Below are positions 11,359 to 22,850 of a stretch of 64,000 nt of DNA, piece after piece. The DNA lies in the NCBI GenBank assembly GCA_021521415.1, contig JAIQDT010003854.1, positions 185,001 through 249,000 on the forward strand. The letters are read 5' to 3'. This stretch comes from Bidens hawaiensis (taxonomy: Eukaryota; Streptophyta; Magnoliopsida; Asterales; Asteraceae). A program made the translations under genes and the position numbers. The number at the start of each line of letters is the position of its first letter. The first letter of the stretch is position 1. The notes beneath the pieces are model-generated. The model was not told the origin of the DNA and did not search any database. It saw nothing but the letters and a program-made list of their open reading frames with translations.

Positions 11359-12004
11359 CTATGCTTGCATTTTGTTCATTATCTTCATTTACTGAATATG
11401 AGCATCCTGAACTTCCTTCATGGCTTCGGTCAGGTAGGAAATTCTCTCTCAGACATCGATTCCATTCTCTTTCAATTTTCTCACGTTTGCTCTAGTCGAG
11501 TGCATAATGTCGACTTCACGATCCAAACAGGAGGCGAGAGCTGCGAGAACACGCTCCATTGGTTCGGTTATGGGTGGTAGGGTGTTGGGGAATATAGGAC
11601 AGCCCGGAGAGGTAGTGGGGGAACTTGCTCACGGTAAACCATACGCTCGATCAGACTCGGGTACCAATTCCAGTTACCGTTGTCTTCGTACATGTCTCTA
11701 GATGGGCGATGTCTCTTCGGTGTAGGGGTTGCCAGTGCCGGGACTACTCGGGGTGGCGATAAGGTAGGTAGCTGCGGTTAATTTCCAGGGGCATGAGACA
11801 CCTGGTCCGATGATGATGATGATGGCGTCGGCATCCCTACATGATAAGTCGTGTATGTGCGCGTATGAGTGAATGAGGTAAAGAGATAAAGATAACGAAA
11901 GTCTAAATATAATATATATATATGCAGTGCGTAAAAATTATAACTAATGGATCATTGCGGTTATAATCTAGTATGCATGCAATTCTAGTTCGCTATAACC
12001 AATG
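11359..12004 (-). other. 5' leader of the element
   Basis: Untranslated leader between the primer-binding site and gag on the minus strand. Interrupted remnants of an open frame are visible (about 11400-11700), suggesting that a longer N-terminal gag region once existed. Nothing else is recognised. Confidence 0.45.
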
Positions 12005-12016
12005 GCTCTGATACCA
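12005..12016 (-). promoter_or_regulatory. Primer-binding site, initiator Met tRNA
   Basis: On the minus strand this reads TGGTATCAGAGC, the complement of the 3' end of plant initiator-Met tRNA, three bases from the LTR edge. It primes minus-strand cDNA synthesis. Confidence 0.88.
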
Positions 12017-12019
12017 ATA

Positions 12020-14507
12020 TATCACACCCTCAAAATCCACTAACGGAGTTTTACCGTCAGAGGGTGTGAACTAACATGATCGGAATCATTAGTTATAATC
12101 AAACATCATATTCAAAGTTTTTAAACCACAAATATTAAAGTTTAATGAATGCGGAAGCGTAAATCATAAGCCAAGTGTTGCGTCACGCAGGACGACTTAA
12201 AACCAAATTAATAAAAGTTTAAAAGCAAGTTTTCAAAACGATAGTGTTCAATGAAATGCATGTCCCTATACCGCGCGCCCGCCTCGGCTACCTGAGAATA
12301 ACATACTAAAAGTGTCAACACAGGATTGGTGAGTTCACATATATAAATAAAGGAAAACGTTTACGTTTAAGTGTTTGCGTTTGTGTTACCAGGTAATGTT
12401 AAGTCAATTATATATCAATAGGTAGCTAACCTATAAAACAAGTATTACTAAGTGTTCGACACCGAAGCTGACTGTTTATCATATGTCTTGCCACCATGTC
12501 AACCACGACCATGGTAATGTGTTAGCCAAGATTACACCCACTCGACCTCCAGTCGAGTTTAGAGTTGGGTGGGGTTTGTCAAACCCAGTAGTACTACTCA
12601 ACAGTGACTCGCTATTATACAAATACTAAACGGTTCAATGTTATGAAGGACTTTAGTTGGTTTGTTTGCCACTTAGCCTTACAAGCGATATATAACCAAT
12701 AACAAAATCAAAAGTGTTTTGAGTATGTTATCTCCCCCAAGTAAAAAGCGTTTAAAAGAGTAAAAGGGGAACGTGAAACTCACTGTTTGCGAAGAATCAA
12801 AAACAAATCCGAGAGATGCGCGTCAAAGAAAATCCTCACTAGTGCTCTAAAACAAAAATGAGATTCTCTAAGTATTTAAACTACTATTGAGTCTCCAGAC
12901 TCGGCACATAATACCTATGCATGAGATACGTTTCGTGTTTCGTTTGTGAATTATGTGTGACTCGACAAACACGTTGGTGACACGTTACATGTGTATACAA
13001 CTACTTAAGCATCAAATACTAACATTGTACATTACTAGTAAATTATCTCCCCACAAGGGAAATTTAGTCAAAACATGGCAATTATCTATTAACAAACACG
13101 TTTCATGTATTTTCACATAGTTCAGCAGCTAGTTTTATCAAGACAGATTTTTACTTGAAAGATTACTCTATTCAACAGATCATAACATATCAATTAATTC
13201 ACCAAAAATCGTCACAAAAGCACACATGAGTTAGGTTTCCAGAACTATTTTTATTGTATTTTTATTCCACAAAGTTTCTCAAAAAGACCAAAACATTACA
13301 GTAAACTCACAGCAGTCAAAATCATGCGCAACAAAACGATATTTGCTCTTCCCGTTAAATGGTAAATTCAATTAATGCAAGACCAATTGGGTTAGATTAC
13401 TAACTCAATATATTTTCTTACAGAAGTGGAACCAACCCATTTGGTCTTGTAGTTTATGAGATATCTTAGTCGCAAAACAGCCTAACAGCAGACCTCACAA
13501 TTCATACTTGTACTTCAGTTTTGTAAAATAATAAAAGTTAACTTTTACACGTCCAAAAATTACAAATTTGGACTCTTTAGAAACTAGACTCAACCTAGTA
13601 CACTGTAGTGTTAATAATTTCAACCAATTACTAAATTAACATCCATTTACAGTCATCTAAACATCAAATCAACAATCATTCCAGTACCAGTTTACATCAA
13701 AACTCAACATAACAACAATCTATGAACCATAACCCATGCATATCACACTCTAGACACAAGATTTACCAACCATGCATATCAATTTTACGTTACACACATA
13801 GTTAGGGTTTTACTTGAAAGTTTAAAATCAAAGAACAAGTAATTAACAAGCAATTATAACACAACTAGTTATCAATTCACTAGCAAATCATCATCAAACA
13901 TACAATAAAACCCTAACTCATCTTAATCATCACTTTCAAGAATTTAGGGTTTTGATCAACCCATTCAATATCAAAATTAAACACATAGAATGCATAGAGA
14001 AGTAGTTAATTACCTATTAGCACCTTAATTCTTCAACAAAAGCTTGAAAATCCTTGTATGTGTGTGTTTACGGCAGCCAAGAAGAGAGGGAGAGGGGGCC
14101 GATCGGTCTAGGGAGAGGGGAGGGAGTGTAGGGTTTTGTTAATTATTATAATAATAATATGTTACACAATGGCCCCTCTACTTTTAGTTATTAATTTTCT
14201 AGTGTAAACAATTAGTTCTTGCTTCTTGTGTTTAACATTACACATAACACATCAAGTAACATATATGTTAACACATAATTATCACGTATTTGTTGTTTTG
14301 ATGTTTGTCATTTGTTCACCAATGGTTTGAGTCGACTCGTGTGCGTTTCGGTGCAATCCCGAAAGACTACATGTGTAGTGATTGTCTTGCGTCATTTAAA
14401 ACCTTAGTTTAAATGTAATGAGGTGTGCGTTATAGATCAAGTGATCTTAAGTTTGAATTGACGGAGTTTGGATTAACCGAGTTAACCTGAAATTGACGAG
14501 TGTCACA
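12020..14507 (-). mobile_element. Full-length 5' LTR (2,488 bp)
   Basis: Abuts the primer-binding site and is followed on the right by GCATC and the host flank. Its left end reads TATCACACC, so the conserved terminal TG dinucleotide has changed to TA. The copy at 2085 keeps TG. It contains a CT/GA-rich tract near 14090-14130 and TAATAATAAT near 14150. Confidence 0.88.
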
Positions 14508-15741
14508 GCATCAAACAAAAATGGTTTAAAGAGGAAGATTTCAGTTGATAAGGGGTTAGTCGGTTGCACTAGCGATGACTATAAGAATTGAGGCCGATGA
14601 GAATACCGAAACCCCAAGCATCTGGGATAGTACACCCAAAGGCCGACGCGTATTAGGCTGGGTATGGGATTAGTTTAAATTTTTTTTCGCGGGAATGGAC
14701 GGGTATGGGATTAGGTGATCGATGCCGACACGATTACCTGAAACCACATGTCGGTTTACCCGAACTATATACCCGAAGCGCATGATCACTTTGCGAGTGA
14801 GAATGGGCAGACGCAGCGGGTACCTTTCATCAACGTACCAAGATCCATTCCTTTTGCTCCCAACTCCTTTGAAATCTTTACAATATGTTTCCAAGGCCAG
14901 GGATAATAAAGACACCTTCCCATGTGGGATTCCAGGATCGAAAGTTGTGGTGAATCAACTAGAGAATGGCCGTAAAGTCAACTTTTTTCCAAGAAACCCA
15001 GTTTATCTTTGTCTCCTCGTCGGATCACTAAAAAACACTGCTTTATGTAGCCTATCCAATTTGCAAACACCAGCCACTGGAGCGCGCTATAGCAAAAAAT
15101 ACTGCCTCGACAAGGAGTTCAAAACTGACTTTATCATTGTGACTGCCACCAAAGGGTCGATACGTACTTTGCTTGGATAACCGTCTTTGAAAACTGAAAA
15201 GTATCTACAGTAGGTTGCCAGAATTTAATTAACTTTATATTGGCACCTGTTTGAAGGCCAAAATGCTTGAGGGGAAAGATCCCACCTTACACCTACACAC
15301 TCTAGCGGAGTGCGCTTCTAGAATCACGCAAAATAAACCATTCAAACAAACGAATCATGCAATCTAGGAATAAATTGGGTTTAAGATCAAGAATTACGCA
15401 AACAAACGGTTTAAACACATAAGTTTAAAATCAAAATTAAAGAAAACAATTCTTAATGTTGAAATTAAAATGATTTAGCCGAACAGGATGAATAAATCTC
15501 AATGGGACCGAATATTAAACGTAAACTCAAAATAACTTATGTACGTTAAACTTGAAACAGTTAATTCTTGTTGAAGTTCACAAACCATAAGGTTGCTTTT
15601 CTTTTTCCGCCCACTATATATAGGGCCGTTCAACCCGCTCGCGGCTCGAACTCACTCGCTCGCTCGTTTTTCGCTCGATTATAAACGAGCCACTCTGCTC
15701 GGTTCGGTTTGCAAACGAGCCAAGCAACGAGCAAAGGTCTG
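14508..15741. repeat. Duplicated host flank, right copy
   Basis: Near-identical to 4574-5808 with only scattered substitutions, starting with the same GCATC. Unlike the left copy, it continues into the complete MITE and on into unique DNA, so this is the original chromosomal context. Confidence 0.85.
14722..15180 (+). CDS. Unidentified 152-codon frame
   Basis: The longer of two duplicated frames. It continues past the position where the left copy has TAG, reading YCLDKEFKTDFIIVTATKG before its stop. Few substitutions separate the copies and they include both silent and replacement changes, so there is no visible selection for coding. There is no recognisable domain, promoter or splice structure. 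Because it begins 215 bases after an LTR insertion site, it may be the displaced 3' part of the exon-like region at 1736-2084. It could also be chance. Confidence 0.25.
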   Translation: MPTRLPETTCRFTRTIYPKRMITLRVRMGRRSGYLSSTYQDPFLLLPTPLKSLQYVSKARDNKDTFPCGIPGSKVVVNQLENGRKVNFFPRNPVYLCLLVGSLKNTALCSLSNLQTPATGARYSKKYCLDKEFKTDFIIVTATKGSIRTLLG

Positions 15742-16258
15742 CTCGGTTCGGTTCGGCTCGAATATTTTTAATTTATTTTATATATAATTATATATGAACA
15801 AATATATAAATATATGGACAAAACACATAAATATAAGCTTATAATTTTTTTAACCCCTTAAAATATTTCTTATTCCGTCAATTTTTTAGTTTTATTTGTT
15901 CCCATCAAGTTTTTAGAATACTAGAAGTTTGTTTACATGATCATTTTATCTCACTTCAAACTTGCTTTTAATAAAAATTTACCATCTATTACACGTTTGT
16001 CTAAACACTACTAATTTAATTAAAAAATATATAATTTACAACCTTTAATATTGTTTGTTACTGAAAATTTTAAAGTGAAAAAGAAATAAATAATGCTCGA
16101 AATCGCTCGATGTTCGATCGAAAAATGCTCGATTCGATTTTGGCTTATTTCGGTTTTCGCTCGGTTCGAATTTCAGCCATTCGGTTTGGTTCGGTTGTAA
16201 ACGAGCAAGCAACGAGCGAGCCTTCGCTCGGTTTGGCTCGGCTCGTGAACAGGCCCTA
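15621..16258. mobile_element. hAT-type non-autonomous element
   Basis: The ends TAGGGCCGTTCAAC and GTGAACAGGCCCTA are inverted repeats, and both sub-terminal zones are dense in CGAG/GCTCG words, as in many plant hAT MITEs. The interior is AT-rich and non-coding. The flanks ACTATATA and ACTGTTAT are only a degraded match for an 8-bp target duplication. Confidence 0.7.
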
Positions 16259-16627
16259 ACTGTTATAGCCGTCAAGAGTTCAGATCAAGATCTCGTTTCA
16301 TATTTTTGGGCCTACTTTGCAGCCCAATCAATTTAATTTAAATGGACACGTGAATACGTGATTGCAAAAGAATTATATTTAGGCCCAAAGCTTTCCATTG
16401 TACTTTCCACCAAATGGTTTACGAGATTTAGTTTGAGCCAACTAAATATTTTTCTTATCATATTTGAACTTCAGCCCAGTTCAACTTCATTCCAAATCTT
16501 TGTGTAAATTTTCATTGTATAGCTCTGAATCTAAAAAAATATATATAAATAAAAACAATTCGAAGTAGATTTTAGATTTTGTTGCACCTTAACAAATGTT
16601 GAACAAAATAATGTGATATGTATATAA
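16259..16627. other. Non-coding DNA
   Basis: Nothing recognisable. GGGCC/GGCCC words recur, as is common in intergenic plant DNA. Confidence 0.4.
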
Positions 16628-16657
16628 CTAGTCTTTTACCCGGCACGTTGTGCCGGG
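16628..16657 (-). mobile_element. Helitron 3' terminus
   Basis: Read on the minus strand, a perfect 8-bp stem (CCCGGCAC-AAC-GTGCCGGG) is followed by seven bases and CTAG, then T. The body extends to the right and would include the 16.7-17.2 kb repeats. Confidence 0.65.
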
Positions 16658-16678
16658 ACAGTCAATAACATCAGGCGT

Positions 16679-17090
16679 GGTAAAACTCAAGCGTTGTCTG
16701 TCGCAAATGTTGAGGTGGTAAGTCGACGCGAATTCAGTCGGTTTCATTTACGTGTGTTATTGTACCGGAACTAAAACCAAAATAAAAACAAAAAATAATT
16801 AAATTTGTGGTGGACTAATGGGGTGGCGTCGGCCGGTAAACTCGGGTGTTGGTAAAACCTGACCGTTGTCGATCCCAGATGTTAAGACGGTGAGTCTACG
16901 CAAATTGGATTGGTTTGTGTCAAGTTCGTTATAGTACCGGAACTAAACTTATAAAAAAACAAAACAAAACCGGCATTCGGTCGGTTTTCGTCATTTTTGT
17001 ATTGGTACTGAAACTAAAACAAAAAACGTCGAGTCTACTCGAATTCGGTCGGTTCTCATCACTTTCGTTATGGTGCCAGAACTAAAAGAA
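16679..17090. repeat. Degenerate ~170-bp tandem repeats
   Basis: Two long units (about 16679-16790 and 16851-16948) and a shorter third share GGTAAAAC, GTTGTC, then TACCGGAACTAAA. They are separated by A-rich spacers. Such minisatellites are common inside Helitrons. Confidence 0.6.
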
Positions 17091-17274
17091 AAGAAAACAA
17101 AATACAAAATTGACATCCGATTGACCGCAACTAAAACAAACCAAATAAGGTGACACAAAGTGGCCAAATCGGGACTTTGCGAAAACAAAATCGAAAAAAA
17201 ATAAATCAAAACTGAAGTGGCTACACGGGATTGGTGCCACGTGGATCAATCAAGATCCAGCGACACCAAACCCC

Positions 17275-17319
<45 letters not shown>
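17275..17319. repeat. (AAT)n microsatellite
   Basis: About fifteen uninterrupted TAA units. Confidence 0.9.
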
Positions 17320-17321
<2 letters not shown>

Positions 17322-17396
17322 TGCATTATATGTGATAAAAAAATACATGTTAAAATGCTATAAAAATGCTAAAAATACTATCAACATATGATAACA

Positions 17397-17425
17397 CTAG
17401 TCTATTTGCCCGTGTGATACACGGG
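17397..17425 (-). mobile_element. Helitron 3' terminus
   Basis: The minus strand carries CCCGTGT-ATC-ACACGGG followed by eight bases and CTAG-T. It has the same architecture as the termini at 1.2 and 16.6 kb but a different hairpin sequence, so it marks a separate family or subfamily. The body lies to the right. Confidence 0.65.
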
Positions 17426-20374
17426 TTATAGAGAAAACAGATTTAAAACATATTAATAAATATAATATATGAACATTTAAAAATGAAATAAATATGTAAC
17501 CCAAAACATCTAAGTGAACAAAACATCTTTTGTATGCTTTAGTGGGCCGGACTTAATCATCTAATTATTTTCTTTTTCCATCAAAAGCTTGATAGACTTG
17601 ATTGGGGCGTGTTTATGTGTTTGTAGCTGATATAAAAGAAGACAAATGACAAAATATATAAAAATATGTATACTCTATAACTAATATTGAAGTGAATTGA
17701 TAAGCATTGAACATCAAACAAAAAATGATATGTGATTGATATTTGGTACTTTAGTTTGGTGCTTCTATTTATTCATCTTTTTGGAAAGAACATTTTGTTT
17801 CTTTCCTGGCAAATAGCACCTAAACAAAAATCATAGTTTGCATATTCATCTATGCAAATCCCTTAACAACATGTTATCAACACAAAGTGAAAGATATAAA
17901 AACAACTTGGGTACAAACTTTAGCTCTTTCCATCTTGGCGATGGTGAGGTGGCTGTGGAAACCAGCAATTGGCGAGATCCACTGTCTATTTGTCTCATCA
18001 TTCGTACATATTTCTTCAATGAGTTCGATTTGCAGCAGCGTTCTCCACGCCAAAACTGTGTTGTTGCACCAAGCTTCATTTAAACATATCAAACACAACA
18101 AACAAAACACTATTAGAATAAAAAAAATAACTTATCTTATGTTGGCCCGGGCTTTCATAGTTGCTAGGGCTAGAGTCTTTGACACCAATATTAACCCATA
18201 TCTCAATTACTTATTAACTCAAATAATCAAACCAAAAGATTTAAACTCTCAATGCGAACATATTAACCCAAATTAGGTATCAAAAACTTGAAATCAGACA
18301 TGCCCTAATACAACATTACAACACTTTTAAAATATATATACTTAGTTGGTTAACTGAGTATATTGGTGGTTGTATTTGTTTAAAACTACAGGGTTTTAAT
18401 AAAAACATAGCAACTACAATCAATTGAAAATTTACAACATAGAGTAATATGTTTTAATAAAAACATAGCAACTACGGTTTTTTTTTAAAAAAAAACTTAT
18501 CGTGATTAAGCAACTATTATATAGAAAGAATCATAAAAATAATACACGATTCGATTTTATTTACCTAACTCTATTTCAAAACGGATGTTTTTCTTCGAAT
18601 GTACAAAACTTTGAACTTTACTTCATTCCGAGGTTTCCATCCTTGGCTTCAATGCAGTTGTAACCAAGTTTCCCTACATTAAGGAAGCATTCAACTAAGT
18701 AGAATAAACATAAAAAAATCACAATAGTTCCTTTTGTCTTCACAAAATCAAACCATATTCATGAATGTTTGACCTCTAAAAGTCAAACCAACGCATCCCT
18801 TGCATTCGAATGGACCAATTTGGGCCAGCCTTTAAAAATAAAAATGACATAAATGCCCCTGCGTACGAATGCTAAAAGACCTAAGTTCCATCGTCAAGTG
18901 GCTGCATAAAAGTTCAATTACTATGAATGCATTTATGTTTTAATTTTCAATTGCAAAATCATATGGGTCAAAAAACATATTAGTGCTTTATCCATATAAC
19001 TCTTTAAAACATCAATTGTTAACGGGTCGAATCGGATTGGACAACAAATAATCTACCTTTGAAACACATAAATGTATAAGATAAAAAAACATGAAGTTAT
19101 AAAAATCAACGTTATGTACCTTTCTGTGGCCCTCTTTTGTCCAAGCATAGAATTCATAATCCAATGGCTTCTAATTGTTTGTCCTCACATCAATGGTTTT
19201 TCGTCATCACCCATTCTCTGTCCTGAAAAGCAAACCAATTGGGAATTTGTAAACATACTGGCATACTGCTACTTCAAAAAGAACTAATTGCTTTCAATTT
19301 AAACTCATATAAAACCAACAAATATTTACCAATTTGTTTACATTTTTGCTACACCTAAAAGAATAATATCATACATAATTTTACTTAAAAATGTTGGTCG
19401 TTAAGTAGCCAAACGGAAGAGAAGCAAAAATGTTGAAATTATGAACGTAGATTAGTATGTGTTAATTTTATTTTAAGACATAAAGCCATGACTCAATGTT
19501 TTCCGAGAGATTAGCTGATGCAAACTACGCCAAATACAAACAATCCAATTTAGTCCCCAACAAAAACATGATTGTAACAAAAATTAAAGTGAACAACTAA
19601 TAATGTTCTATGACTTACATCAAAGCATTGGCATTATTGAATTGTTTATTTGTCCCCCATAGCTGATAGGGAGAATTCAGGCAATAAAAAGAATCTTAGT
19701 TTGTAGTCAAATAATACCAGTTAAAAAATTTCTAATAAATTATTCCGGTTTAAACATATTGACCAAATATAAAACCAACCTACATGTTGTTAACCAAAAA
19801 CCGAGACCGGTTAATACAAATCCATCTGTGCAAGATGTTTTTTCCACTAAAAACCGAATTATTGAAAACTTTTTTCATTCCTACTTCGTATTTTTGTTTC
19901 TAGTTACTCAACCTAATATCCCTTTATTACAACCAAAAAGGAAATATATTTCAAAGATAATCATAACCCAGCTCAGTAAATTGGGGAAAATGTGACCTAA
20001 AATAATTTCAACCATAATTTCGACAAAGCATACCCTTTTTAACCCACCGTAACACCTTTCATACTTCACCTCCATCAATGCAACTGCTCCGACGACCACG
20101 CCGCCGTAGGAAGTGTTGAGATTGGGTGTAATGTTAGCGTTGAAGCAGAGATTAGAGAATCATGGACTCAAATATACAATACTTTTCAAAAGAGAGATGT
20201 AGTAGAGATTTGTGATTTGAAATGCAAATGAGGAAGGGGAAACATATTTTCAATTTTAGTTTTGGATTTTACGGAAGAAAGAAAGAGAGTGTTTGTAGCT
20301 TGTAAGGGGGTGGAGACGTCGAAGCAAATAGCAGCAATACCATAGAGGAAGCATCCTTCATCTGAGTCTGCAAG
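17426..20374. other. AT-rich region, possibly Helitron interior
   Basis: No complete gene. Several short minus-strand stretches look exon-like: around 17906-18085, 18618-18673, a splice-flanked segment near 19123-19225 with stops in all frames, and about 19960-20110. They may be decayed captured exons carried by the Helitron whose end is at 17397. I cannot name their source. Confidence 0.35.
18618..18673 (-). pseudogene. Possible terminal exon fragment
   Basis: A minus-strand AG acceptor is followed by an 18-residue open end reading KLGYNCIEAKDGNLGMK and a stop. It is too short to identify. It is listed because the acceptor and reading frame agree and because it lies beside other exon-like pieces in a probable Helitron. 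Confidence 0.25.
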
Positions 20375-21132
20375 ATGAAGAGGCTGGGCAAGAACATTTA
20401 CTCCCCTCTCCCTTCCAACCTATGGAGACCAGATGTACTTTTCGCTCTTTATTACGCTTCAATTTCCCCAATTTTGAAAATTAGGGTTTACGAACAAGTT
20501 TTGTTTTCGCTGTTGACTTATAATTGATTACTTAATATGCATGATACAGAGCAGGAGGAATTGGTTAGGTCACTCCAAGCTCAACTATCTCGGTTATGGA
20601 GGGTAATTTAAGCATAAAAACTTTGCTAGATTGTAAACTACTGGTTTTTCGTACAAGGCCAGTTAAATCAGTTTTTTTTTTTTTTTTTTTTTTATGTGGT
20701 CCAAGTTACATTTCAAATAAAAGGATCCAATTACAATAAAGAGGCAGGTAAGCGGGCAACAAGTTGCGCCGCCAACCCCTTTCAACACGCCTTCATTCCT
20801 TTTGCTTTTGATACATTTGGGTCTCTTGCTCCCGATGCTGCTACGTTTATAATCAGTTTTTGTTTCTTCATACGAGCGATGTACTTTCTATATTGAATGT
20901 CAGTGGGTTTTCGTTATTGTGTATGTTTACAGGGTTCCCAGTTAAGGTTTAGTGGAAAACAATACCTTTTCTTGGATGGTTTTGCAGCACGCACATGTAA
21001 AGGCCCAGGTATGACTTTGCAGGTTTAAGCTAAGGCATATAGACTTTTGTGTCAATTTACCAAATTGCCATATTAATACTCATGTCAAATGCAGGAAGAT
21101 ACCAACATAAGAACAGCACATGCGAGCAATGA
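20375..21132 (+). CDS. Small four-exon gene, 74-residue protein
   Basis: Exons 20375-20434, 20552-20602, 20933-21008 and 21095-21132 all have GT donors and AG acceptors. Their phases join into one 75-codon frame (225 nt) ending in TGA. The protein starts MKRLGKNIYSPLPSNLWRPD. It continues with a short amphipathic stretch (QEELVRSLQAQLSRLWR) and ends in a small basic tail. There is no signal peptide or membrane segment, and the leucine pattern in exon 2 could make a short helix. I believe it is a small conserved plant protein but cannot name it with confidence. Intron 2 holds a poly(T) run and a retroelement-like fragment. This is the best candidate for an intact host gene in the window. The last exon is the least certain. 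Confidence 0.55.
20672..20693. repeat. Poly(T) run, 22 bases
   Basis: An uninterrupted T tract in intron 2 of the small gene. It may be the reverse complement of a retroposon tail or simple slippage. Confidence 0.85.
20741..20869 (+). pseudogene. Retroelement-associated coding remnant
   Basis: A plus-strand stretch reads KEAGKRATSCAANPFQHA then FIPFAFDTFGSLAPDAATF. The second part resembles a recurrent segment I associate with LINE-like or retro-pseudogene sequences in plants. It lies wholly within intron 2 of the small gene. The assignment rests on memory of the motif and is weak. Confidence 0.3.
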
Positions 21133-22518
21133 ATTGATTGAGTTATGTTTTTGCATTAAACTGATTTTGTGTGTTTCGGGTTGTTGTCGGCTCAGGATTA
21201 TTGGTTTTCTTGCGTTTCGTCTTCACTTAATGAAACTAAAATTGGGTCAAAAACAAAATATCTAACTGCAGAACAAATTATTGTACAGATTTTTGCAAGT
21301 CTTACTAGTGCGTACACTATACTAACCAGTCAAACAATTATGTTAACCGGACGGTTTTGTTGGGTTAACCGTCAAAACAGGTTATTTGTACAGATTATTA
21401 CTTTGTTTGAGTTATCTATTCCCGTTTTTTTTGAAGAAAATATAATATATATTCAAAGTATGATAATATTTTTTAAACAGAAAAAGAATTACAACAATTT
21501 GTTTCTAAAACAGCCATCAAATCTTAACTTATGAGCAACACAACAAATAAAAGTATATTAATATTTTTATAGAAAGTTTGATGTCTGCATTAGTTATGTG
21601 AACAGAGAGTGGGGGACGTAATTGACCGACACTGTTACTGGGTTCTGTTTCCAAACCATAGGTGGCGTTGATGGCCCCGTGGCCTATTATTATTCCCTTT
21701 AACTGCTGTTTTGTTGTTGGTTGTTTGGCCGTGGGTGGGGGAGGTGGTTAACCTACTGCTGCATGTTTCTTTTAGGAAACCCTAGGTGGTGGTCTGTTGG
21801 CCTGTGCTGGTTTTTTGGTCGTGGGTTGACATCATCGACATTTGCCTTGAATCCCAAAATATAATGGCCAATGTCTTAAGAAACTTAACATTCTTTTGTT
21901 TTATTTTGCAGAAGGACAGAACCTTAAAGACAACTGATTGAGCACCAGCTTCTTCAGGTTAAGTTTTGTTGCCGAACTTTGACATCATCTATCTTAATTC
22001 ACAAATATTAACTTGCAGTTTCAATTTATTAATTTGGATGTTCCAACTGTTTTGCACCATTAACCATGCGAATATGAATTCAGATTAATTATATTCGACA
22101 TTCGTAACCTAAGAACTAAATGATTACCAGCTGAAAATTGGAGGCAGGTCAACTGCTCACCAGGAGGAAAATTACTAGAATGGTTTGTGGAGCAATTCTT
22201 CAAGGTTAAAACTTTTCTTTAACTCCTGTTTCCACTTTGGTTTTATCTTTAAGAGATGTGAACAAACTTTTTTTATGAAATAAACGGACACGGTAAACAA
22301 AAAAAATTCTCTTTTTATGTGACCATAAAAAATATAATTGATCGTAAAAACATATATTCATATTAAGAAATAAGAATGTCTGCATACGCAATTTAACATG
22401 AAAAAGATGCAATTAAAAACATTAACATATTAGGAAGCTCTTTTCAGAAACATATGCAAATAAAACCATTTTGCATGTTAAGAAAAACTGCATATAGTCA
22501 TGTAGGCATACTTAATTC
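21133..22518. other. Downstream region with two splice-flanked segments
   Basis: Segments 21912-21957 and 22148-22204 are flanked by good AG/GT signals but the first has stops in every frame, so they could be spliced 3' untranslated exons of the small gene. A 121-codon frame at 21169-21534 shows no domain and I treat it as chance. Confidence 0.3.
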
Positions 22519-22523
22519 TAGGG

Positions 22524-22700
22524 GTGTTCACGGTCCGGTTTTGGTTCAAACCGTTACCAACAGTTTTTAATCAATGAAAACCAAAACCGAACCGTTAGAA
22601 ATTAAAATCGAGCCAAACCAAACCATCGAAAACCGAACCGTTAGAAATTAGAACCGATCACTAACGGTTTGGTTCCGGTTTGGTTTCACGGTTTACCATT
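22524..22700. mobile_element. Short MITE-like repeat
   Basis: Starts AGGGGTGTTCACGGTCCGG and is filled with AACCGAACCG/CGGTTTGGTT words in both orientations, typical of small hAT-type elements. The right end is degraded and no target duplication is clear. Confidence 0.45.
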
Positions 22701-22850
22701 TGTAATAGGCAAACTAAAGACTAATAATATAAGTATACATGAAATTTCATGCAGAAAACGTTATTGCTAGAACTCTTTTAAGCTTTACGTTCTATATGCT
22801 TACTTTTCTTCTGTTGATAGCTTCGTTTTTCATTGCATATTGGTGTAATA

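Larger units (their letters stand above)
5809..14507 (-). mobile_element. Decayed Tekay-like Ty3/Gypsy element
   Basis: In minus-strand order this holds a 5' LTR (12020-14507), an initiator-Met primer-binding site, a leader, gag-protease-RT-RNase H-integrase-chromodomain-like tail, and a truncated 3' LTR (5809-6391). Domain order and zinc-knuckle style fit the chromovirus (Tekay/Del) group. The reading frame is broken by one frameshift near 8500 and in-frame stops at 8047 and 7153, and two catalytic aspartates of RT are replaced. It ends in GCATC on the right. The left target repeat belongs to the solo LTR at 2085 because of the later tandem duplication. Confidence 0.85.

Noticed and set aside
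12005..12016. tRNA-like sequence
   Set aside because: Only the 12-18-base complement of a tRNA 3' end is present, as a primer-binding site. No cloverleaf, so no tRNA gene. The same applies at 24807, 52565 and 63034.
21169..21534. 121-codon plus-strand frame
   Set aside because: AT-rich DNA with low-complexity residues, no domain and no splice link to the small gene upstream.
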